A stretch of 40,683 bases of DNA from CAYJFK01 sp964369475 (GTDB lineage: Bacteria; Bacillota; Clostridia; Oscillospirales; Feifaniaceae), in the NCBI GenBank assembly GCA_964369475.1, contig CAYJFK010000016.1, forward strand, positions 1-40,683. The letters run 5' to 3'. Under the pieces are notes generated by a model. That model had not been told where the DNA came from and made no database searches. It worked only from the letters and a program-made list of their open reading frames with translations. A program made the position numbers and the translations under genes. This document shows positions 7,513 through 15,565 of the stretch, one piece after another (the first letter of the stretch is position 1; the number at the start of each line of letters is the position of its first letter).

Positions 7513-8331
7513 ATGACAGAGAATGTAAATATCAGCTTTGCAGAGGATCTCCGTCTGACTGCCCCACTTACGATAGAGGAAGCGCCCGAGGGGTTTTTGC
7601 TTGGCGTTATGGCAAAAATAGAAGGGCTTGAATTTGAGGTCGAAAAGGATGTTTCAGAAAACTCAAATGTAGTCCCACTGCCCACTCCCACAAGAAAAAA
7701 CAGAAGAATTTCAAGGCTCCTTCCGGCCGTTGCCGCAGTGGCAATGATACTTGCCGCAACAGCTTTAACGGGAGTTTTTGACAGGTCTTCGGCAGAGGAT
7801 GCCGCAATGGGCGGAATGCCTATTGCAGAAGAATCACAATCTGCCGATCCTAGGGCAGGCGCACCACTGCTAATGGCGGAGCCCTCTTTGGCGGATGCAG
7901 AGAGCCTTTTCGACCAAGATTTTGCAACATCGAACGATATGGCAAGCAACGAGGCCGAGCAAACCGACAGAGCCGATGCTCCAAGCGAGTTCGCAGGGGC
8001 AGAGCAACCTGCCGCCCCAACCCTCTTTGGTGCAACGGCAGAACTGCCCTCTGATACAGCGCTTTTCTCAGACGATGCACTACCCAAAGAAGAAGGCGAG
8101 CTTAGCCTACTTTACATCACCCCCGAGGAACTCGAGGAGATAGCCTTTCACGTTATACTTGTCGGTGGTGTTGCCCCCGTCGATATTGAACCGACAATGC
8201 CAAACATGTACCTTGTAACCGAACTAGAGCTCGACGAGATAATGAAACTTCAACCGACCCATGTAGTTGCAGAGCACATGGAAGAAGGTTTAACCGAAAC
8301 TGCCGAGTGCGGTCTGCTTGAAATTAAATAA
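7513..8331 (+). CDS. Probable membrane-anchored anti-sigma factor
   Basis: The 272-residue protein has a cytosolic N-terminal segment of about 65 residues, one transmembrane helix (about 69-86, LLPAVAAVAMILAATALTG) and an acidic, Ala/Glu-rich exterior region. Its position immediately after an ECF sigma gene, with a GGGGTG ribosome binding site, is the main argument for an anti-sigma role. No zinc-binding HxxxCxxC of the classical ZAS domain is visible, so the sigma-binding mode is not shown by the sequence. The C-terminal 80 residues (about 190-270) look more ordered and could be the sensing part. A terminator follows the stop. Confidence 0.6.
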   Translation: MTENVNISFAEDLRLTAPLTIEEAPEGFLLGVMAKIEGLEFEVEKDVSENSNVVPLPTPTRKNRRISRLLPAVAAVAMILAATALTGVFDRSSAEDAAMGGMPIAEESQSADPRAGAPLLMAEPSLADAESLFDQDFATSNDMASNEAEQTDRADAPSEFAGAEQPAAPTLFGATAELPSDTALFSDDALPKEEGELSLLYITPEELEEIAFHVILVGGVAPVDIEPTMPNMYLVTELELDEIMKLQPTHVVAEHMEEGLTETAECGLLEIK

Positions 8332-8336
8332 ATTCA

Positions 8337-8370
8337 AAAGTCCTCTACTTTTTTGTAGGGGACTTTTTTT
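8337..8370 (+). terminator. Rho-independent terminator of the dus-sigma operon
   Basis: A 12-bp stem with one G-U pair (AAAGTCCTCTAC / GTAGGGGACTTT), a T-rich loop and a run of seven T residues lies 6 nt after the stop of the anti-sigma gene. Confidence 0.9.
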
Positions 8371-8443
8371 GTCCCTTTGGAATAATCGTCACCTCGTGGG
8401 GCAAAAAATAGTATAACAAGTACGATTTTTTTCGGAGGGGAAC

Positions 8444-8632
8444 ATGCTTAAAGGAATTAATAAAAATATTGTCGTCGTGAAGGACACAGGCAGCGACTAC
8501 TTTGACGAAGCCATTTTTATAGTAAACCCAAATGTAAAGGTTGCGCAGTCTGTTTTGATCGACGAGGCAAAGAAAATTGTGGAAAATTCGGTGGAAAAAC
8601 CAATAAAGAAAAAGCGCCGTGTATGGCGGTAG
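8444..8632 (+). CDS. Small conserved-looking protein of unknown function
   Basis: This is a 62-residue basic protein with a clear GGAGGGG ribosome binding site 6 nt upstream of the ATG. It starts MLKGINKNIVVVKDTGSDYFDEAIFIV and ends in a KKKRR cluster. Short proteins with this start are familiar from clostridial genomes as conserved hypotheticals, but I cannot name a domain family with certainty. The predicted pattern is two short strands followed by a helix (residues 38-50). It stands alone between the sigma operon terminator and the V-ATPase leader. Confidence 0.65.
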   Translation: MLKGINKNIVVVKDTGSDYFDEAIFIVNPNVKVAQSVLIDEAKKIVENSVEKPIKKKRRVWR

Positions 8633-9071
8633 AGAGCACTTGCAAGTAGCGCCTTAAATTGCCCATATATATAATAGGAAGGAAAAATATACTAAACATT
8701 TATTTACTGTTTTTTTAAATAATTACTCGTTTTTTGACAATAATAATTCTTCCTTATGTCAAAAAAGGCAAAGTGTAGTATTCTTATATATAATTTTAAT
8801 TAAAATGTTAATATTTAGTTAACATTTTGAGCAGTGTAATCCATAGCAAACATTTATGCTAATAATATTTTGTCGCATATTTTTACGTTAAAATTGTCAA
8901 TTATATACAATCAACAATGATTAAAATAGGTCATATTGACAAAAAATACAATTATACAATAATATTACATCTTTTAAATTGATTTTTAAGTTGTAACCAA
9001 TTATACTATAATAAGCAAATGATTATTGTTAAAAGTATATCCTTTTTAGAAAAAACCTTTAATTTAAGATC
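8633..9071 (+). promoter_or_regulatory. Long AT-rich leader region of the V-ATPase operon
   Basis: No ORF with a ribosome binding site is seen in this roughly 440-bp AT-rich stretch. The best promoter is TTGACA at 8936-8941, an 18-nt spacer and TAATAT at 8960-8965. A second TATAAT lies at 9007-9012 without a good -35. A perfect 10-bp inverted repeat with a 7-nt centre (8802-8828) lies about 110 bp upstream of that promoter and could bind a dimeric regulator. Confidence 0.45.
8802..8828. repeat. Perfect inverted repeat, possible operator
   Basis: AAAATGTTAA and TTAACATTTT are separated by 7 nt. It lacks features of a terminator because no gene reads into it and it is very AT-rich. Its position upstream of the V-ATPase promoter suggests a regulator site. 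Confidence 0.35.
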
Positions 9072-9083
9072 GGGGGTGAACAT

Positions 9084-9404
9084 GTGGCCGTAGAACTGCT
9101 TAAAGCCGTGAGTGAGGCGGAAGAAAAGGCCGCCGACATGCGAAAAGAGGCTACCGAAAGGGCTAAGAAAATTGTCGAGCAGGCAAGTGTTGATGCAAAG
9201 GCAAACTTAGCAAAGGAAGAAGCCGCAGCACAAGCACAGGCAGAGCAAAAGCGAAATGCGGCAAGAGATGCCGCAAAGACAAAGACCGAGCAGTACCAAA
9301 CCGAAATTTCCGCAAAGTGTGCGGAGATTAGAAGCGCATCGCAGAAGAACATGGACAAGGCGATTGATATTATAGTTGCAAAGGTTGTGAATTCCAGTGG
9401 CTGA
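9084..9404 (+). CDS. ntpF: V-type ATPase peripheral stalk subunit (G/H type)
   Basis: The 106-residue protein is an almost uninterrupted helix rich in Ala, Glu and Lys, as expected of the G-type peripheral stalk subunit that pairs with subunit E to hold the catalytic head. It is the first gene of the ntp operon, where Enterococcus hirae has ntpF. The GTG start at 9084 has GGGGGTG about 6 nt upstream. Its last 8 bases overlap the start of subunit I. Sequence identity in this subunit is weak across species, so the call rests on length, helicity and position. Confidence 0.82.
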   Translation: MAVELLKAVSEAEEKAADMRKEATERAKKIVEQASVDAKANLAKEEAAAQAQAEQKRNAARDAAKTKTEQYQTEISAKCAEIRSASQKNMDKAIDIIVAKVVNSSG

Positions 9405-11346
9405 ACTTGTAATGAAAAGGCTCTCCCTTGCAGGAATGCAGACCGATAAAGAAGCTATACTGAAAAAACTCGCTTTCTTTGGTGCGCTTGAGATAGAAGA
9501 TGCGTCGCCCCTTTTAGGTCAGCACACTTGGCTTACAGCCAAGCCCGACACTGCCGATACATACAAAACAGAGTCGGACATTGCCAAAATAGAAGATGCG
9601 ATTTCAGCTCTTACTCCTCTTGCTACAAAAAAAGGTTTGCTATCTGCAAAACCTAACATTACCAAAAACGATATTGAAAGCGCCATGAACGGGGCCGACG
9701 ATCTGTTGTCCCGTGCGGCCGAAGTGCTCGAGATAGTTAAGAAAAGGGAGGCAGCTCCCCCAATAAGAACTAAACTCGAAACGCAAATTGCAGCCCTTCG
9801 CCCGTGGCTCTCGCTCGATATTTCGCTCTCTCACGAGGGAACGAACACTGTCGAGGTGATGTATGGTTTCTTCCCGTCCGTTGTGGACATTTTGCCCCTT
9901 GGAGACCGTTTGGCAGAACTTGCTTGCTACTACGATGTCGTTTTCTCCGATAATTCGGGCGACTACTGTGTAGTTATGGTTCACAAGGGCGCGGCAGAGC
10001 AGTGCATGGACATTCTTCGTGAGTTTTCATTTACAAAGCTTACTTTTAAGGACATGGATAAACCGCCTGCCGCCATTAAATCAGAGCTCGAAGCCGAGAT
10101 GGCAAATGTAGACAAAGAGCTCGACAACTTAACGGAAGAACTTCGCACCCACGTTGGGCTGTTGCCCGACCTTGAAAAGGTTTACGATGCCCTTACCGTA
10201 AAGCTCGACATGGCAAGGGTTACCGAAAAGCTTTTAAAGTGCGACAATGTATTCTTCCTAACAGGGTATGTGCCCGAGGTTTACTCGGAAAATCTCTGCA
10301 CAGAGCTTGCCGCCTCCTATGTCGTTGCGACAGAGCTTTCGGAGGTAGATGCCGAGGAAGATCCTCCTGTACTACTGAAAAACAACAAGATTATACAACC
10401 CTACGAAATGATAACAGAGCTATTTAGCCTACCTGCCTACGGCAGATTTGATCCAAACACCATAATGGCACCCTTCTTCTTCATGTTCTTCGGAATTATG
10501 CTTGCAGACGTTGGTTACGGCCTTATGATGATGGCGATCGGCTTTATAGCGCTAAACAAAGCAAAACCAGCACCCGGGTTTGTTAAAAACCTCTTTACAC
10601 TCTTTATCCACGGCGGCTTAGCTACGACACTTGCCGGATTTTTCTTTGGAAGCTTCTTTGGCGATGTTGTAACGGTATTCAGCACGACCTTCCTTGGAAA
10701 AGAGATCAACTTCAGAGGTGTTATAAACCCAATAACCGAGCCAATAACAATGCTAATTCTATGTTGTTCGCTCGGAGTGCTCCAAATCCTTGTCGGCCTT
10801 GGTGTTAAGGCATACATTATGATTAAGGACGGCAGAGCACTTGAAGCACTTTTCGATGTCGGTTTTTGGTATGTTGTATTTGCCGGTATCGGCATGTTTG
10901 CAGCAGGCATGGAAGCCGGTGTATATGTAATGGGCGGTGGCGCTCTCGGCCTTATCTTAACACAAGGACGTGAAAAGAAGGGCATTATTGGAAAACTCTT
11001 CTCGGGTATTTTAAGCCTATACAGCATAACAGGCTACATGTCGGACATCTTGTCCTACTCTCGCCTTATGGCCCTCGGCATCGCTTCGGGCGTTATATCG
11101 AGTGTTTTTAACACGATGGGCGCTCTTGGCGGCGATGGCATTGTTGGCATAATTATGTTTGTTATTGTCTTTATTATAGGCCATACAATGAACTTTGCAA
11201 TAAACATGCTCGGTGCATATGTTCACTCGAGCAGACTGCAATATGTTGAGTTTTTCGGCAAATTCTACGAGGGCGGCGGACGTCCCTTTAAACCGCTTTG
11301 TTTAAAACCAAAATATTATAACCTAACAAATGAGGAGGAACATTAA
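9397..11346 (+). CDS. ntpI: V-type ATPase subunit I (membrane a-type subunit)
   Basis: The 649-residue protein has a soluble N-terminal half with coiled-coil segments (about 70-110 and 220-260) and a C-terminal half with about seven or eight transmembrane helices. It is the stator subunit that forms the ion half-channels against the c ring. The two arginines that matter in Enterococcus hirae NtpI (Arg573 and Arg629) have clear counterparts, Arg556 in LSYSRLMALGIA and Arg613 in HSSRLQYVEF. The GTG start overlaps ntpF by 8 bases and has no strong ribosome binding site, so translation is probably coupled. Confidence 0.95.
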   Translation: MAELVMKRLSLAGMQTDKEAILKKLAFFGALEIEDASPLLGQHTWLTAKPDTADTYKTESDIAKIEDAISALTPLATKKGLLSAKPNITKNDIESAMNGADDLLSRAAEVLEIVKKREAAPPIRTKLETQIAALRPWLSLDISLSHEGTNTVEVMYGFFPSVVDILPLGDRLAELACYYDVVFSDNSGDYCVVMVHKGAAEQCMDILREFSFTKLTFKDMDKPPAAIKSELEAEMANVDKELDNLTEELRTHVGLLPDLEKVYDALTVKLDMARVTEKLLKCDNVFFLTGYVPEVYSENLCTELAASYVVATELSEVDAEEDPPVLLKNNKIIQPYEMITELFSLPAYGRFDPNTIMAPFFFMFFGIMLADVGYGLMMMAIGFIALNKAKPAPGFVKNLFTLFIHGGLATTLAGFFFGSFFGDVVTVFSTTFLGKEINFRGVINPITEPITMLILCCSLGVLQILVGLGVKAYIMIKDGRALEALFDVGFWYVVFAGIGMFAAGMEAGVYVMGGGALGLILTQGREKKGIIGKLFSGILSLYSITGYMSDILSYSRLMALGIASGVISSVFNTMGALGGDGIVGIIMFVIVFIIGHTMNFAINMLGAYVHSSRLQYVEFFGKFYEGGGRPFKPLCLKPKYYNLTNEEEH

Positions 11347-11348
11347 TC

Positions 11349-11825
11349 ATGTTTGACAATGGTGTGGTAATGGCAATTTTCGGAGCGGCTTTGGCCGTAA
11401 TTTTAGCAGGTATCGGATCTTCTAAGGGCGTTGGCCTTGCAGGTGAAGCGGCAGCTGGTGTTGTTGCTGAAGATCCCTCTAAGTTCGGTCAGGTTCTACT
11501 TCTTCAGGCACTTCCCGCAACACAGGGTATCTACGGAACACTTGTTGCATTTATTATCCTTTCCAACATAGGCATTATAGGCGGAGAGCTCGTTATGATT
11601 AGCCTCGAGACAGGTCTGCAAATGTTCTTTGCGGCACTTCCCATGGGTATTATGGGTCTTGTTTCGGGAATCTATCAGGGTAGAGTTTCGGCGGCAGGTA
11701 TCAGCATGGTCGCTAAGCGCCCGTCGGAAGTTGCCAAGGGCATGGTTTTCTCGGCTATGGTTGAGACATATGCTATCCTTGCACTTCTAATCTCCTTCCT
11801 TGCCATCGCAAACATCCCCGTTTAA
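11349..11825 (+). CDS. ntpK: V-type ATPase subunit K (c-ring proteolipid), sodium-binding type
   Basis: The 158-residue proteolipid has four transmembrane helices, the fused double hairpin seen in V-type c subunits. All five side chains that bind Na+ in Enterococcus hirae NtpK (Leu61, Thr64, Gln65, Gln110, Glu139) have counterparts here: Leu55, Thr58 and Gln59 in LPATQG, Gln110 in YQGRVSAAG, and Glu139 in MVETYAIL. Only the second hairpin carries the ion-binding Glu, as in that enzyme. The ATG lies just after the ntpI stop, with GAGGAG upstream. The coupling ion is therefore most likely Na+. Confidence 0.96.
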   Translation: MFDNGVVMAIFGAALAVILAGIGSSKGVGLAGEAAAGVVAEDPSKFGQVLLLQALPATQGIYGTLVAFIILSNIGIIGGELVMISLETGLQMFFAALPMGIMGLVSGIYQGRVSAAGISMVAKRPSEVAKGMVFSAMVETYAILALLISFLAIANIPV

Positions 11826-11841
11826 GTTAGGGGGAGGTATA

Positions 11842-12402
11842 GTGAAAGGCGTAGAAAACATTGTAGAAAAGATCATGGCAGATGCAAAGATTGCCGCTGC
11901 CGAAATAGAGAGCGCCGCTAAAGCCGAAGCCGAGGCTATACTTAAAAGCACAGAGGAAACAGCCTCTGCCACTGTCGCAGCAATGCTTGACAGAGCAGAT
12001 GGGGAGTCGAAGGACATTTTGCGTCGTGCTGACTCCACAATGAACCTTGAAGGGCGCAAGGCAATCCTTGCAGAGCGCCAAAAGCTCATAGAGGAGGCCT
12101 TCGAGGCGGCAGAAAAGAGACTCTTTGCTCTTATGGCAAACGAAGACAGCTACTGCAACACCCTTACAGTGCTCGCAAGAGATGCAGGAGAGGACAGTGT
12201 TCTTCTTATTGCAAACGAGGACATTGCAGTAGGCAAAAAGCTAAGCGAAGCTACAAAGCTAACTGTGGAAGGCGCAAAGATAGCACGAGGCGGCATTGTT
12301 GTTAAGCAGGGCGAGGTTGAAGTTAACCTAACTTTTACAGCCCTACTAAGACAGTACCGTGAGGAGCTTGAGCAGAGCGTCGCCACAACGCTCTTTGCAT
12401 AG
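11842..12402 (+). CDS. ntpE: V-type ATPase subunit E (peripheral stalk)
   Basis: The 186-residue subunit has a long Ala/Glu-rich N-terminal helix (about 1-95) and a compact C-terminal domain (about 100-186), the usual layout of subunit E, which pairs with the G-type subunit. The open frame extends upstream into ntpK, but the GTG at 11842 has GGGGGAGG about 5 nt before it and gives the usual VKGVENIVEKI-type start. The C-terminal segment IARGGIVVKQGEVEVNLTF resembles the conserved family end that contacts subunit B. Confidence 0.9.
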   Translation: MKGVENIVEKIMADAKIAAAEIESAAKAEAEAILKSTEETASATVAAMLDRADGESKDILRRADSTMNLEGRKAILAERQKLIEEAFEAAEKRLFALMANEDSYCNTLTVLARDAGEDSVLLIANEDIAVGKKLSEATKLTVEGAKIARGGIVVKQGEVEVNLTFTALLRQYREELEQSVATTLFA

Positions 12403-12417
12403 AGGGGAGGTTTATAT

Positions 12418-13419
12418 ATGCCTCTCAAAAAGAAAATGAAAGATACCGATTTTGTTACTATATCGACCAGAATTAAATCGAGAGAGCTATCTCTGCTCGA
12501 CACCATGACGGCCGATAAACTGATCGAGGCGGAGAGTCACGACGAAGTTGTGAAGATCCTGACCGACAAAGGGTACGACACGACAGATGCCAAGGGAGCA
12601 GGCTTCCTTAGAGAGATCATTGCGAGGGACAGAAGTTCCGTTGCAGAGCTTGTAGGCGATGCAGGGCAAGGGCTCTTTGATCTGTTTTTGTATCCGAGCG
12701 ACTATCTTAACATTAAGATAGTGCTAAAAAACGAAATGAGAGACGAGCCTGCCAATATCCTTGTTTCGGGCGGCTCGATAGATGCACCATCTCTTAAAGC
12801 GGCAGTAGAGGCACGCAGTTTCGACGATATGACGGAAAATATGAAAAAGGGCATAGAGGAAGCTGTCGAGCTGTCGCAAGAGACGGCAAATCCACAATTT
12901 ATAGACATAGTTCTCGACAGGTACTGCTACCTCGACATGGTAGAGGCGGCACAGCGCATCGGAAACGACTACCTAACAGGCTATGTTAAGGCAATGATAG
13001 ACGTAGCAAATGTAAAGAGCCTTTTAAGGCTAAGGAGAATGGGTAAGAGCTTTGACTTTTCTTCAAGGGTATTTTTCGAAGGGGGCAACACCCCTCCCGA
13101 GAGATATCAAGAGGCCTTCCCCATGAATGATGACGATATGCCAAATGTGCTCGGCAAAGCTTCCGACCTTTGCAAAAAGGCGCTCGAAGCGATGCAGGGC
13201 GGTCAAGGCGGCATGGCGGCATTTGAGCTTTATTGCGACAATTATCTTATGGAGTATGTTAAAAAGGCAAAGTATATTGCCTTTGGCGCAGAGGTTCCCA
13301 CGGCATTCTTGCTTGCAAAGGAAACCGAATACAAGGTTTTAAACATTATAATGGCAGGCAGAGCGGCAAAACTTGAAGGGGATACCATAAGAGAGAGAGT
13401 GAGGGCGCTGTATGCTTAA
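12418..13419 (+). CDS. ntpC: V-type ATPase subunit C (central d-type subunit)
   Basis: The 333-residue, all-helical subunit links the rotor shaft (D and F) to the c ring; it is the d subunit in eukaryotic naming. Family features include the repeated three-domain helical pattern with FLYPSDYLNIKIVLK and YCYLDMVEAAQRIGNDYLTGYVKAMID. A GGGGAGG site lies 8 nt before the ATG. The 3' end overlaps the next gene by 8 bases, suggesting coupled translation. Confidence 0.92.
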   Translation: MPLKKKMKDTDFVTISTRIKSRELSLLDTMTADKLIEAESHDEVVKILTDKGYDTTDAKGAGFLREIIARDRSSVAELVGDAGQGLFDLFLYPSDYLNIKIVLKNEMRDEPANILVSGGSIDAPSLKAAVEARSFDDMTENMKKGIEEAVELSQETANPQFIDIVLDRYCYLDMVEAAQRIGNDYLTGYVKAMIDVANVKSLLRLRRMGKSFDFSSRVFFEGGNTPPERYQEAFPMNDDDMPNVLGKASDLCKKALEAMQGGQGGMAAFELYCDNYLMEYVKKAKYIAFGAEVPTAFLLAKETEYKVLNIIMAGRAAKLEGDTIRERVRALYA

Positions 13420-13729
13420 AATCGGTGTTATAGGCGACAGAGAGACGGTGCTCGGGTTTTCGGCTTTAGGGCTTGATATTTTCCCAGTAGATGATGCAGA
13501 CGATGCGGCAAGGGTTATTGTTAGCCCAAAGGCACTTGAATATGCCGTTCTCTATATAACAGAGGAGCTCGCAATGGGCTGCACAGATGCGATAGACAGG
13601 CACAGAGCAACAAGAACGCCTGCCATAATACTGATCCCCGGTAAGAAGGGCAGTATGGGCATTGCTATGGCAAATGTCGGCAAGCGTGTCGAGAAGGCCG
13701 TCGGCTCGGATATACTCGGAAGCGAGTAA
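13412..13729 (+). CDS. ntpG: V-type ATPase subunit F
   Basis: The 105-residue protein begins MLKIGVIGDRETVLGFSALGL, the typical start of V/A-type subunit F, a small Rossmann-like rotor-shaft protein that binds subunit D and affects ATPase activity. The gene is called ntpG in Enterococcus hirae. TPAIILIPG and the short C-terminal helix with VEKAVGSDIL match the family. It overlaps subunit C, and a 60-nt gap with a new ribosome binding site follows before subunit A. Confidence 0.92.
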   Translation: MLKIGVIGDRETVLGFSALGLDIFPVDDADDAARVIVSPKALEYAVLYITEELAMGCTDAIDRHRATRTPAIILIPGKKGSMGIAMANVGKRVEKAVGSDILGSE

Positions 13730-13789
13730 GTATGTCGTACTTGGTACGGCTAACGTGAAAACACATAACAAAAGAAAGATGGTGAATTC

Positions 13790-15565
13790 ATGGTTGAAGG
13801 AAGAATAGTCAAGGTCTCGGGCCCTCTCGTCGTCGCTTCGGGTATGCGTAATGCCAATATGTTCGACGTTGTTAGAGTTGGTAAAGACCGCCTCATCGGC
13901 GAAATTATCGAGATGAGGGGCGACGCAGCTTCCATTCAGGTATATGAGGAAACTGCGGGACTTGGCCCCGGAGATATTATAGTTTCGACAGGTAGTCCCC
14001 TGTCGGTCGAACTGGGCCCCGGGCTTATCGAGGGTATGTTCGACGGTATTCAGCGCTCGCTGCCCGCTCTTAAAGAGGCATCGGGTAGCTTTATCGGCAG
14101 AGGTATAGATGTTACCGCTCTCGATTACGAGAAAAAATGGGACTTTGTTGCAACGGCAGCGGTCGGTGACGTAGTTACAGGCGGCGACGTTGTCGGAACG
14201 GTTCAAGAAACAGGCCCTGTTTTGCACAAAATAATGGTGCCGCTCGGCAAGGACGGTACTATAAAATCGATTACAAGCGGAAGTTTTAACGTAACAGAGA
14301 CAGTCTGCGTTATCACAACAAGTGAAGGCGACTTCGAGATGTCCATGATGCAAAAGACCTCGGTTCGTAGAGGTCGCCCCTACGCTCAAAAGCTTATGCC
14401 TGTGCGCCCACTTACAACAGGACAGAGAGTTATCGATACTTTGTTCCCCGTTGCAAAGGGCGGAACGGCTGCCGTCCCCGGCCCCTTCGGCTCGGGCAAG
14501 ACTGTCGTTCAGCACGCACTTGCAAAGTGGTCGGACGTTGACATTGTTGTCTACATCGGCTGTGGTGAGCGTGGAAACGAGATGACAGACGTTCTAAGAG
14601 AGTTCCCCGAGCTTATCGACCCACGTACGGGCGAGTCTCTTATGAAGCGTACCGTTCTTATCGCAAACACATCAGACATGCCTGTTGCCGCTCGTGAAGC
14701 GTCGATATACACAGGCATTACAATAGCGGAATACTTTAGAGACATGGGCTACTCGGTAGCACTTATGGCCGACTCGACAAGCCGCTGGGCGGAGGCACTT
14801 CGTGAAATGTCCGGCCGTCTTGAAGAAATGCCCGGTGAAGAAGGATACCCCGCATACCTTGGTAGCCGTCTTGCACAGTTCTACGAGCGTGCAGGCCGTG
14901 TTAAGTGCTTTGGTTCAGACGGCAGAGAGGGCGACCTTACAGCAATCGGCGCTGTTTCCCCTCCCGGTGGTGACATATCAGAGCCCGTTTCGCAGGCTAC
15001 ACTTCGTATAGTTAAGGTTTACTGGGGACTTGACTCAGCACTTGCTTATCGCCGTCACTTCCCTGCCATCAACTGGCTAAACTCCTACTCGCTATATGCC
15101 GACACTATGGGCAAATGGCTTTGTGAAAATGTCGACTCACGTTGGACAGATGCAAGAACAAGAGCTATGCAGATACTCCAAACAGAGGCGGAACTTCAAG
15201 AAATCGTACAGCTAGTCGGCGTAGACTCATTGTCGCCGCCCGACCGTTTGATGCTTGAAGAAGCACGCTCACTTCGTGAGGACTACATCCAGCAAAACGC
15301 CTTTGACGAAAACGACGCCTACTCGACATACGGCAAGCAGTACAAAATGCTCGAACTGGTTCTCGCCTACTACGACGTTGCCAAGGAAGCAATGGAGAAG
15401 GGCGCAGACATGAACAAGCTATTTGAAATGACGGTGCGTGACAGGATTGCCCGTGCCAAGGAGTGCCCACAGGAAAAGGTAGACGAAGTATTTGCCGACA
15501 TTGCAAGAGAACTTAAAGAACAAGCCGACGCACTTGTTGCCGAAGCTGCAAAGGAGGCGATATAA
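13790..15565 (+). CDS. ntpA: V-type ATPase catalytic subunit A
   Basis: The 591-residue catalytic subunit has a beta-barrel N-terminal domain (about 1-70), the non-homologous bulge region (about 110-190) that distinguishes V-type A subunits from F-type beta, and the nucleotide-binding domain. Walker A is GPFGSGKT at residues 231-238, one residue off the position in Enterococcus hirae NtpA. The catalytic glutamate lies in GCGERGNEM, and the Walker-B region is SVALMADSTSRWAEALRE. The ATG has a GATGGTG site upstream, and the stop directly abuts the subunit B start. Confidence 0.97.
   Translation: MVEGRIVKVSGPLVVASGMRNANMFDVVRVGKDRLIGEIIEMRGDAASIQVYEETAGLGPGDIIVSTGSPLSVELGPGLIEGMFDGIQRSLPALKEASGSFIGRGIDVTALDYEKKWDFVATAAVGDVVTGGDVVGTVQETGPVLHKIMVPLGKDGTIKSITSGSFNVTETVCVITTSEGDFEMSMMQKTSVRRGRPYAQKLMPVRPLTTGQRVIDTLFPVAKGGTAAVPGPFGSGKTVVQHALAKWSDVDIVVYIGCGERGNEMTDVLREFPELIDPRTGESLMKRTVLIANTSDMPVAAREASIYTGITIAEYFRDMGYSVALMADSTSRWAEALREMSGRLEEMPGEEGYPAYLGSRLAQFYERAGRVKCFGSDGREGDLTAIGAVSPPGGDISEPVSQATLRIVKVYWGLDSALAYRRHFPAINWLNSYSLYADTMGKWLCENVDSRWTDARTRAMQILQTEAELQEIVQLVGVDSLSPPDRLMLEEARSLREDYIQQNAFDENDAYSTYGKQYKMLELVLAYYDVAKEAMEKGADMNKLFEMTVRDRIARAKECPQEKVDEVFADIARELKEQADALVAEAAKEAI

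Noticed and set aside
13466..14515. Long minus-strand open frame (349 codons) opposite ntpG/ntpA
   Set aside because: It lies antisense to well-supported V-ATPase genes, its product is rich in Cys, Ser and Asn with no recognisable domain, and it has no ribosome binding site. It is a shadow of codon bias.
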